Below are positions 51,472 to 58,555 of a stretch of DNA of 64,000 bases, piece after piece. A model generated the notes under the pieces. It was not told the DNA's origin. It worked only from the letters and a program-made list of their open reading frames with translations, and did no database searches. The stretch covers positions 16,046 through 80,045 of the forward strand of contig DASZCN010000037.1 in NCBI GenBank assembly GCA_035943095.1, given 5' to 3'. Position 1 is the first letter of the stretch; each line of letters begins with the position of its first letter. A program made the translations under genes and the position numbers. Origin of the DNA: AG41 sp035943095 (GTDB lineage Bacteria > Gemmatimonadota > Gemmatimonadetes > Gemmatimonadales > GWC2-71-9).

Positions 51472-52466
51472 GTCGCAAGATCAAGCTGCTGGCGTTCGTA
51501 CTGGGCGCCGTGGTGTTCGCCTACCTGGTCGCGCGAATCGGTGTAGAACGGCTGGTGTCCGATGCGGCGCGGACCGGATGGTTGTTCCTGCCGATCTTTC
51601 TCCTGTATGGGGTGGTGTATCTGTGCAATGCATGGGCCTGGTGGCTCACCATGGCCGATGAGCCGAGCCACCCGCCCTTCTGGCGGACGTACGCGATCCT
51701 CGCCGCCGGGTTCTCGCTGAATTTCATGACACCGATGGTGAACGTCGGCGGCGAGCCGTTCAAGGTCGCGGCGGTCGCGCCGTGGCTCGGGCTGCGACGG
51801 GCAGCCGGATCCGTGGTGATCTACCAGATGCTCCACACGCTCGGCATGCTGCTCGGCTTCCTCACGGCAATCATCCTGGGGGTGGTCCTGCTGCCCCATA
51901 GCGCGGCCATCCTCGCCGGTCTCGGTGTCTCGTTCGCGGTCGTGGCCGCGTTGACGCTGCTGCTCCTGACCGGTCACCGGAGGGGTGGGCTCGAGCGGCT
52001 GCTCGACCTCATGCACCGCATGCCACTGGTGGACCGCGCGGCGCGCCGGTTCGAGCCGAAGCGGGCAACGCTGGCCCAGATGGACGAGCAGATCACCGAT
52101 TTCTACCACCGGCGGCCGCGTCGCTTTATCCAGGCGCTCGGGCTCGAATACGTCAGCCGATCGATCTTCATGCTCGAGTACGTGCTGATCGCGATGGGGG
52201 TGGGCGTGAACATCACCTTCGCGCAGGCGTACGTGATCGGCGGGCTCACGTCGCTCATTCAGAACGTCATCTTCATCGTGCCGTTCGAAGTCGGGATCAA
52301 GGAGGGCTCTCTCTATCTGGTGTTCCAGCTCCTCGGGCTGGATCCCGGCCTGGGGGTCTACACGGCGATCGTGAGCCGGGTGCGGGACGTCGCGTGGATC
52401 GGAGGCGGGCTCGGGCTCGTGTGGCTTTCGGGCCGGCGCGCGCCCGAGCGTGCCGCGACTCCATGA
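51468..52466 (+). CDS. LPG-synthase-TM/UPF0104-type membrane protein (flippase-like)
   Basis: A 332-residue protein with eight to nine transmembrane helices, homologous to the membrane domain of lysylphosphatidylglycerol synthase (MprF) without its aminoacyltransferase part. The signature FMTPMVNVGGEPFKVA and the C-terminal FIVPFEVGIKEGSLYLVFQLLG are both present. Stand-alone members are linked to lipid flipping or to glycolipid assembly (AglD-like). In this operon it may move the finished lipid or its precursor across the membrane. GTG 51468 overlaps the dehydrogenase stop; its own stop overlaps the next ATG. Confidence 0.8.
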   Translation: MSRKIKLLAFVLGAVVFAYLVARIGVERLVSDAARTGWLFLPIFLLYGVVYLCNAWAWWLTMADEPSHPPFWRTYAILAAGFSLNFMTPMVNVGGEPFKVAAVAPWLGLRRAAGSVVIYQMLHTLGMLLGFLTAIILGVVLLPHSAAILAGLGVSFAVVAALTLLLLTGHRRGGLERLLDLMHRMPLVDRAARRFEPKRATLAQMDEQITDFYHRRPRRFIQALGLEYVSRSIFMLEYVLIAMGVGVNITFAQAYVIGGLTSLIQNVIFIVPFEVGIKEGSLYLVFQLLGLDPGLGVYTAIVSRVRDVAWIGGGLGLVWLSGRRAPERAATP

Positions 52467-52906
52467 CGATCCTCACGCACGCGCTCGCCACGACGCTCGG
52501 GGTCCAGGCGATGGGCCTCGAGGGACGGAACGTCGTCCTGGCGTACGCTTTCGGGATGGGTGTGGACGTGGACCATGCGGTGAAGGCGCCCTTCTACTTG
52601 AAGGCGGTCGGTCTGCGCGACAAACGCGGGTACTACTGGCGGTCCTCATTGCAAGAGCCGGTCGCATTGCTCTGGATCGCGCCCCTGTGCGTGTTCTTCG
52701 GCAGTCTCGTGCCGATCATCTTCTTCGCGATCCACGTAGCGATGGACTACAGCGTCCGGTTCGAGAAGATGCCGTTCTATCCGTACTCGCCGTGGGTGAC
52801 GCGCGGGTGGCTCACGACGATTCCAGACAAGGTCAAGGAGTGGACGCTGGCCGGCGTGCTGGTCGTCCTGAACGCGCTGGTATTCTGGGTGAAGCGCCAT
52901 GTATGA
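52463..52906 (+). CDS. Small integral membrane protein with His/Asp motifs
   Basis: A 147-residue protein with three to four hydrophobic helices. Residues THALATTLG near the N-terminus, GVDVDHAVK at about 34-42 and IHVAMDYSV at about 92-100 give an H...D-x-D-H...H-x3-D pattern. This resembles membrane metal-dependent hydrolases of the YdjM/DUF457 type, but the match is weak. ATG 52463 overlaps the upstream stop (ATGA) and the gene overlaps the second phosphotransferase by 8 bp, so it is a genuine member of the operon. Confidence 0.6.
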   Translation: MTILTHALATTLGVQAMGLEGRNVVLAYAFGMGVDVDHAVKAPFYLKAVGLRDKRGYYWRSSLQEPVALLWIAPLCVFFGSLVPIIFFAIHVAMDYSVRFEKMPFYPYSPWVTRGWLTTIPDKVKEWTLAGVLVVLNALVFWVKRHV

Positions 52907-53501
52907 CTTCGCGCCGGGCATCGGCCGGGGACTCGATCGCGTGATTCGTCCTGTCCTGCGGTTCTGCCATGTCACGCTCGGTCTCTCGCCGGCGCAGGTC
53001 ACTTGGGCGACACTGGCCGCGAGTGTCGCGGCGGGCATTGCGGTGGCCGCGGGCCGTTTAGGCTGGGGCCTCGGGTTGATGGCGTTCGGACAGGTGCTCG
53101 ACGGCATCGACGGCGGCATCGCGCGGATGTACGGCCTCGAATCCGAGGCGGGACGGCGGCTCGATACCGTCGTGGACCGGCTGTCGGAGGCCGCCATCTT
53201 GGCGGGCTTCGCCTGGGCCGGGCTCGTGTCCTGGAAACTGGTGTTCCTGGCCTTCGCGGCGATCCTGCTCATGACGAGCATCGCGGACCGTTCGAAGCTC
53301 GACCCGGGGGTAAAGCGGTTCGCCCTCTACTTCGGCCTCTGGATCCCGTATCCAATCATCTTCGACGTGATTTTCCTCGTAAATCTTGCGGCTTACGTCG
53401 TGGGATTGCTCATCGTGGACTGTCGCTTTCAACTGAAGATGGACGCGCTCGGCGGCGATCTCGACACCGTCGCCTCCCGGGCGGCGGCGCTCGAACGCTA
53501 G
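52899..53501 (+). CDS. CDP-alcohol phosphotransferase 2 (short form)
   Basis: A 200-residue membrane enzyme with the signature D-G-I-D-G-G-I-A-R...G-R-R-L-D-T-V-V-D. Length and five to six helices fit phosphatidylinositol-phosphate synthase, archaetidyl-type synthases or similar enzymes. It is the last gene of the plus-strand operon and overlaps the convergent PAP2_3 gene by 4 bp. Having two such enzymes in one operon suggests two successive phospho-alcohol transfers or two acceptors. Confidence 0.83.
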   Translation: MYDFAPGIGRGLDRVIRPVLRFCHVTLGLSPAQVTWATLAASVAAGIAVAAGRLGWGLGLMAFGQVLDGIDGGIARMYGLESEAGRRLDTVVDRLSEAAILAGFAWAGLVSWKLVFLAFAAILLMTSIADRSKLDPGVKRFALYFGLWIPYPIIFDVIFLVNLAAYVVGLLIVDCRFQLKMDALGGDLDTVASRAAALER

Positions 53502-54421
53502 GCGGGACCGGTCTCGAGCTTCTGTTCGGCGAGGGGCGCCGGGGCCACCGCTGACGCGGTGCCGTAGATGTGCTGTGAGGCCAATACCGCGCCTGCCACG
53601 AGGAGTCCGGCCACCGCATCCACGGCGTAGTGGAACTGACCGTAGACCACCGACAAGACGAGCCCGAGCGTGAGCGGCGCGAGGATCAGACCGAGGGGTC
53701 GCCAGTAGCGCAGCGCGCACGCGCAGGCGACGACAGCCGCCGCCACGTGCGACGATGGGAACGCCGCGCCCCAGGAGTCGCCGCGATCGAGGAGCCACTG
53801 CGCGAGCCGAGCCGGCCAGACCTCGGTGGCCGCATTGTGAGCGAGCTCGAAGGTGTACCGGGGACCGGCGACGGGGAAAAAGAGGAAGAAGACGTAACAG
53901 AGATAGAACGTCACCATCACCGCGAAGATCGTGTGACGCGCCGCGTCCCGGCGCCCGCTGATCCACAGGCCGAGCGGCGACGCGTACAGGATCGCGTAGT
54001 AGGCGAGGTAGCAGGTGTGGAGGAGCGAGGACAGGAGCGGGCTGGGCATCTCTCGGATCCACCGATACGAGAGCTGCGAGCCGAACACCCATAGCTCCAG
54101 CCGCTGGATCAGCTGGTCGTGCTGGTAGCCGAGATCCACGTTGACCACGCCGACTTCCGCATACAGGCCGCCGAGGAGCAACATCGGGTACCAGTCGCCC
54201 ACGAAGCGGCCCACCGGGCCGGCCCGGCGGGCGGCCGGCGCCAGCAGTACCAGCACGACCACCAACGCATGTGCCGTGAGCAGCCAATACCAGCCCCCGT
54301 GGTCCGAGCCCGAGAAGGCGAGGACCGCGGCCGTGGCAAAGGCGACGTAGAGCAGCGTGACGAGGTCGACCGCAGTGAAGCGTCGCATCACCGCACGCTC
54401 GAACGTGTCGTTCACAGCCAT
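53498..54421 (-). CDS. PAP2_3-type (AUR1/inositolphosphorylceramide synthase-like) membrane enzyme
   Basis: A 307-residue integral membrane protein with about eight helices. Catalytic motifs are AFPSSHVAAAVV (second motif, with the Ser-His pair) and YGQFHYAVDAVAG (third motif, with catalytic His and Asp); FFPVAGPRYTFE precedes them. This combination is typical of the PAP2_3 branch that includes fungal AUR1, which transfers phosphoinositol to ceramide, and many phosphatases. It overlaps the CerR-like gene by 10 bp and is therefore the last gene of the ceramide operon, which favours a role in ceramide head-group transfer. Plain dephosphorylation is the alternative. Confidence 0.78.
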   Translation of the reverse strand: MAVNDTFERAVMRRFTAVDLVTLLYVAFATAAVLAFSGSDHGGWYWLLTAHALVVVLVLLAPAARRAGPVGRFVGDWYPMLLLGGLYAEVGVVNVDLGYQHDQLIQRLELWVFGSQLSYRWIREMPSPLLSSLLHTCYLAYYAILYASPLGLWISGRRDAARHTIFAVMVTFYLCYVFFLFFPVAGPRYTFELAHNAATEVWPARLAQWLLDRGDSWGAAFPSSHVAAAVVACACALRYWRPLGLILAPLTLGLVLSVVYGQFHYAVDAVAGLLVAGAVLASQHIYGTASAVAPAPLAEQKLETGPA

Positions 54422-55386
54422 CCCTCAGAGCGATACCACGCCGCCGTGCGCCGCAACCCCGCGTCCAATTCGGTCTCCGCCCGCCAGCCGGTGTCGCGGG
54501 TCAACGCGTCGGCGCGGCAGGTCCAGGCGGGCGCCAGGAATTCGGGCGCCTTGTCCCCCGAGAGCACGGTGGCTCGGCCCACCACGTGCGCGATCGAGCC
54601 GATGGTCCAGAGCAGACCGCGGGCGAGCGGAGCGGGCAGCGGCACGATGCGCGGGTCGCGGCCCCCCCCCGCAGCCCGCCCGATGGCCCGTACGAGCTCC
54701 CGGCTCGTCGTCACCGCAGGGTGGGCCGCGTAATACGTCCGGTTGGCGGCCGCCGGCGTGACCGCTGCCGCCACGAGGGCGGTGGCCAAGTCGCCCGCGT
54801 AAATGACCGACAGTTCCTGGGAACCGTCACCGAACACCGGCGCGAAGCCCGTCCGCGTCAACCGGAAGACCTTGAAAAACTCGCGGTCCCACTCGCCGTA
54901 CACGGCAGGCGGGCGGACGATCGTCCACGCGCGTGCCATGGCGCGCACCAGGACCTCGGCGGCGAGCTTGCTCTGTCCGTAGGGCGTGACCGGCGATGGG
55001 GGACGGGTCTCATCGATCGGCTGCCCGGGCGCGGTCGGCCCCCCTGCCGCGAGTGAGGAGACGAGGACGAACCGGCCCGACCACTGCGATCCGGCGGCCT
55101 CGAGCACGTTGGCCGTTCCGTCGCGGTTCGTGCGCATGAATTCCGGCAGATCGCGCGCGCTGATCCGCCCGGCGACATGATAGATCACGTCGGCATCCGA
55201 GCACCCCTGCGCGAGCGCGACGTCGTCGTCCAGGTCCCCGTGGATCAGGCGCACGTCGCTCCAGCGGTGCGCCTGCGCCTTGGCCGGGTCGCGGATGAGG
55301 CAGGTCACTGCGTCGCCCCGTGCCCGCAACGCCTGCACGAGATGCGCACCGACGAAGCCCGTCCCGCCGGTGACGAACGCCTTCAC
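54412..55386 (-). CDS. NAD-dependent epimerase/dehydratase-family reductase, CerR-like
   Basis: A 324-residue extended short-chain dehydrogenase. The nucleotide motif is FVTGGTGFVGAHLVQAL; the catalytic Tyr-x3-Lys is YGQSKLA with Ser in VLVSSLAAGG; the substrate side has RPPAVYGEWDREF. In Caulobacter, a homologous epimerase-like enzyme (CerR) acts with serine palmitoyltransferase and a GNAT-type ceramide synthase to reduce the oxidised ceramide intermediate. The same three gene types are adjacent here. GTG 55386 overlaps the ceramide-synthase stop by 4 bp. Confidence 0.8.
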   Translation of the reverse strand: MKAFVTGGTGFVGAHLVQALRARGDAVTCLIRDPAKAQAHRWSDVRLIHGDLDDDVALAQGCSDADVIYHVAGRISARDLPEFMRTNRDGTANVLEAAGSQWSGRFVLVSSLAAGGPTAPGQPIDETRPPSPVTPYGQSKLAAEVLVRAMARAWTIVRPPAVYGEWDREFFKVFRLTRTGFAPVFGDGSQELSVIYAGDLATALVAAAVTPAAANRTYYAAHPAVTTSRELVRAIGRAAGGGRDPRIVPLPAPLARGLLWTIGSIAHVVGRATVLSGDKAPEFLAPAWTCRADALTRDTGWRAETELDAGLRRTAAWYRSEGWL

Positions 55387-56495
55387 AAGGACTTGTCGTA
55401 GATCCGGTACGTCTTGTAGGGACGGAACCCGAGCTGATGGGCGCCATTCACCATGGCGGTGTTGTCCTCGAGGATCCACCCGCCTTCACCCCAGGAGTAA
55501 CCGAGGACGGCGCCCTTCGTCCAGATCCAGTGGTACATCAAGGCATCCACGCCGCTCATGCGGTACTCCTTGAGCGTGCCGAGCAGCAGGATGCGGCAGC
55601 GATGAATCTTGCGGGCATACCAGAGGATTTTGGGAATGCCGTACAGACGACCCGAGGGATTGTGCTTGAGCGCCACGTTCAAGTCGGGAAGGGCGACGGC
55701 GAACCCGATGATCTTTCCCTGCTGCTCGGCGAAGCAGACCAGGTCCGGGACCACGATCGGCTTGAGCTGCTTGGCCAGATGGTCGATCTCCGCCTCGGTG
55801 AGCGGGACGAACCCCCAATTGCGCTCCCAGGCCTGGTTGTAGAGCGCCTTGACCAGTTCTACCTCTTCCTTGAAGCGCTTCATGTTGAGCGGCCGGAGCG
55901 TGATTCCTTTTCGCTCCGCAATCAGCTTGGCGGCGCGTGCGATGCGGTCCGGCATCTGGACACCGGCGCTCTCGAAGGCCAGCAGGTCCTTTGCCTTCGC
56001 GAACCCGTACCGGTCGTGCAGAGCCACATAGTACGCCGGGTTGTGCGGCATCATCAGGGTTGGCGGCGTGTCGAAACCGTTCACCAAGAGCCCGCATTCA
56101 TCGTTGACGGACGGGCTCATTGGCCCGCGCATCACACGAAACCCCTTGTCGCGGAGCCAGCGCCCGGCCGTGTCGAACAGCGCGCCCGCCACTGCCTGCT
56201 CGTCCACGGACTCGAAGAAGCCGTAAAACCCCACACGGTCGCCGTGCTCGCGGGTATGCGCGTCGTTCTTGATGGCGGCGATCCGGCCCAGGACTCGACC
56301 GTTCTCGTGTGCGAGAAAGTACTGGGCCTCGGCGTGCTGGAAGAACGGATTCTTGGCGGGTGACAACAGCGTGCGGACGTCCATCCGCAATTGCGGGACC
56401 CACAGCGGGTCACCGCGGTAATGGTCGTACGGAAAGGCGATGAACCGATCCAGACCGCGCCCGTCGGTGACGGGCACGATCTGCAGAGCGCTCAG
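55383..56495 (-). CDS. GNAT-fold N-acyltransferase, bacterial ceramide synthase-like (bCerS)
   Basis: About 370 residues. The opening FIAFPYDHYRGDPLWVPQLR and the blocks NPFFQHAEAQYFLAH, GPMSPSVNDECGLLV and MPHNPAYY belong to a long GNAT-like family that includes the bacterial ceramide synthase of Caulobacter. A second GNAT-like half spans about 190-370 (WGFVPLTEAEIDHLAKQL, WILEDNTAMVNGAHQLGF). It should acylate the sphingoid base. Start: CTG at 56495 overlaps the serine palmitoyltransferase TGA (CTGA), and the reading LSALQIVPV matches the usual M-S-x-x-I-x-P-V opening. GTG 56477 is the conventional alternative, giving a 364-residue product. Confidence 0.8.
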   Translation of the reverse strand: MSALQIVPVTDGRGLDRFIAFPYDHYRGDPLWVPQLRMDVRTLLSPAKNPFFQHAEAQYFLAHENGRVLGRIAAIKNDAHTREHGDRVGFYGFFESVDEQAVAGALFDTAGRWLRDKGFRVMRGPMSPSVNDECGLLVNGFDTPPTLMMPHNPAYYVALHDRYGFAKAKDLLAFESAGVQMPDRIARAAKLIAERKGITLRPLNMKRFKEEVELVKALYNQAWERNWGFVPLTEAEIDHLAKQLKPIVVPDLVCFAEQQGKIIGFAVALPDLNVALKHNPSGRLYGIPKILWYARKIHRCRILLLGTLKEYRMSGVDALMYHWIWTKGAVLGYSWGEGGWILEDNTAMVNGAHQLGFRPYKTYRIYDKSL

Positions 56496-57697
56496 ATGAC
56501 CCCCAGCTCTTTCCCGAGCCGGGCGAACACCTCCAACGCGTGATCGATCTGCTGCGGCTTGTGGGTCGCCATCAGGCTGGTCCGGAGCCGGCACTGCGAC
56601 GGCGCCACCGCGGGCGGCACCACGGGGTTCGTGAACACGCCCGCCTCGAACAGCTTGCGCCAGAACAGGAATGTCTTCTCGAGCGGACCGATCAGCACGG
56701 GCACGATCGGCGTCTCGGTCGGGCCGATGTCGAAGCCGATAGCGCGCAGTCCGTGCTGCAGCCGGCGCGTGTTCTGCCACAAGCACTCGCGCCGCTCGGG
56801 CTCCCGCTGCAGGATTTGCAGCGCGGTGAGCACTCCCGCCGTGTTGGCGGGCGGCAGCGCCGCCGTGAAGATGAGGGGGCGCGAGTGGTGCTTGAGAAAA
56901 TGGATCACACTCTCCGAACCCGCGGCGAACCCGCCGATGGACGCGAGCGACTTGGAGAACGTACCGACGATCACATCCACCTCGTCGGTGAGGCCAAAGT
57001 GGGCGGCCGTGCCGTCGCCGCGCGGGCCGAGCACGCCGACCGCGTGGGCGTCGTCAATGGCGAGCGCCGCGCCGTACTTCTGCGCGATCTTGAGCAGGTT
57101 CGGCACGTCGGCGATGTCTCCCTCCATCGAGTAGACGCCGTCGACGATGATCATGACACCGGTGCCGGCGGGCACATGCTGCAGCTTGCGCTCGAGGTTC
57201 CCCAAGTCCCCGTGGTTGAACCGCACGGTCTCGCCATAGGACATCTTGGCGCCGTCCACGATGGAGGCGTGGTCCAGCTTGTCGAGGAACACCATGTCGC
57301 CGCGGCCCACCAGCCCCGAGATCACGCCGAGGTTGGCCTGGTAGCCGGTCGAGAAGACGAGGCACGCCTCCTTGCCGAAGAATTGCGCCAGCTCCTGCTC
57401 CAGTCGCTCGTGCAGGTCCAGCGTGCCGTTCAAGAGCCGGCTCCCCGTGCACCCCGACCCGTAGCGCTCAAGCGCCTGCTTGGCCGCCGCGAGGACTTCC
57501 GGATGGTGCGTGAGCCCCAGGTAGTTGTTGGAGCCCATCATGATCCGCTCTTTGCCCTCGATCACGACGACCGTGTCTTCCGAGTGCGAGATCGGGCGGA
57601 AATACGGGTAGAGGCCGACGGCTTGCAGCTCCCGGGCCTTGGTGAAACTCTTGCACTTGTCGAACAAAGCGACGTGCTGCAGGGTCTCGGTAGTCAC
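56492..57697 (-). CDS. spt: Serine palmitoyltransferase-type alpha-oxoamine synthase
   Basis: A 401-residue PLP enzyme of the KBL/AONS/SPT family. Features: GSNNYLGLTHHPEV, GSGCTGSRLLNGTLDLHERLE, IDDAHAVGVLG and Schiff-base lysine K249 in GTFSKSLASIGGF. The N-terminal FTKARELQAVGLYPYFRPI is typical of bacterial serine palmitoyltransferases rather than glycine C-acetyltransferase or BioF. With the adjacent bCerS- and CerR-like genes it makes up the known bacterial route to ceramide. GTG 57697 is the start that fits the homologous N-terminus; the frame continues upstream without a plausible protein. Confidence 0.83.
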   Translation of the reverse strand: MTTETLQHVALFDKCKSFTKARELQAVGLYPYFRPISHSEDTVVVIEGKERIMMGSNNYLGLTHHPEVLAAAKQALERYGSGCTGSRLLNGTLDLHERLEQELAQFFGKEACLVFSTGYQANLGVISGLVGRGDMVFLDKLDHASIVDGAKMSYGETVRFNHGDLGNLERKLQHVPAGTGVMIIVDGVYSMEGDIADVPNLLKIAQKYGAALAIDDAHAVGVLGPRGDGTAAHFGLTDEVDVIVGTFSKSLASIGGFAAGSESVIHFLKHHSRPLIFTAALPPANTAGVLTALQILQREPERRECLWQNTRRLQHGLRAIGFDIGPTETPIVPVLIGPLEKTFLFWRKLFEAGVFTNPVVPPAVAPSQCRLRTSLMATHKPQQIDHALEVFARLGKELGVI

Positions 57698-57764
57698 GGG
57701 GCCCCCGGAAGCGAAGTGGAGGAATTGCCGCCTACAGGTTAGTGGCGAGGCCCTAAAACTGCAA

Positions 57765-57802
57765 GGCCACACGAGATGCGAGTCATCTGAGCACGTGTGG
57801 CC
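57765..57802. promoter_or_regulatory. Nested inverted repeat between the divergent spt and PAP2 genes
   Basis: GGCCACACG (57765-57773) and CGTGTGGCC (57794-57802) are perfect inverted repeats. Inside them AGATG (57774-57778) and CATCT (57784-57788) also pair, leaving a 5-base loop and a 5-base bulge. The element is in the 150-bp gap between the divergent starts at 57697 and 57848. It may be an operator for a dimeric or tetrameric regulator, or an RNA hairpin. Confidence 0.5.
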
Positions 57803-57847
57803 CACAGAACGTAAGTTGAAGGCCGCCCGTTTCCAACGAGAGCCCGG

Positions 57848-58555
57848 ATGCGTCGGTCCATCGCGCCGTTTACGATCTTCCTTTTGTTCGTTCGCGTCGT
57901 CGCCGCACAGGCGCCGTATCGTGTCACGTGGTGGGACGGGGTGGCGATCGGTGCCGCGGGCGCGCTCGGCGCGATCCCCACCATTGCAGGCCTTCCGAAC
58001 GGCCCGCCGCCGTGCGCGCCGTGCGATCCGGGGTCGCTCTCCGGCTTCGATCGAATCGCATTGCACAACTTCTCCGCGTCCGCCGGAACGGCGAGCTCGG
58101 TCGCGCTCGCCGGAGTCGTGGCATTTTCGGGGTACGCGTCGCTCCACGGCACGACGTCGGCGCAGGAGCGTGGGAATGTCGCCGTGTTCTCGAATGCCCT
58201 CGCATGGACCTTCGCGACCACCGAATGGGTCAAGGTGCTCGCGCATCGCAGCCGCCCGGTCCTATATACGGCCGCCGCGCCCGTCGCGGCCGCTGTCCCC
58301 GATAACCAGAAATCGTTCCCGTCGGGGCATGCCTCGATCGCGTTCGCGGCGGCCACGTCCTATATCGTCATCGCGGGGCGCCAACGGCTACCCCACCGTA
58401 CGCGAAACGCGGTGCTGGCATACGGCGCGGCCCTCGGCGTCGCCGTGTTACGCGTGTCCGCCGGTAAGCACTTTCCCACGGACGTCATTGGCGGGGCGGC
58501 GCTGGGCAGCGCCATCGGGTGGCTCGCCGCGACGGTCCATCCAACCGGACCGTGA
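57848..58555 (+). CDS. PAP2-superfamily membrane phosphatase
   Basis: A 235-residue protein with an N-terminal signal/anchor and several hydrophobic helices. All three PAP2 motifs are complete: K-x6-R-P in KVLAHRSRP, PSGH in KSFPSGHAS and S-R-x5-H-x3-D-like RVSAGKHFPTDVIGG. It should dephosphorylate a lipid phosphate or diphosphate at the outer face of the membrane. It is divergent from the ceramide operon and its TGA overlaps the GTG of the permease gene. A link to the lipid pathway is plausible from position. Confidence 0.85.
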   Translation: MRRSIAPFTIFLLFVRVVAAQAPYRVTWWDGVAIGAAGALGAIPTIAGLPNGPPPCAPCDPGSLSGFDRIALHNFSASAGTASSVALAGVVAFSGYASLHGTTSAQERGNVAVFSNALAWTFATTEWVKVLAHRSRPVLYTAAAPVAAAVPDNQKSFPSGHASIAFAAATSYIVIAGRQRLPHRTRNAVLAYGAALGVAVLRVSAGKHFPTDVIGGAALGSAIGWLAATVHPTGP

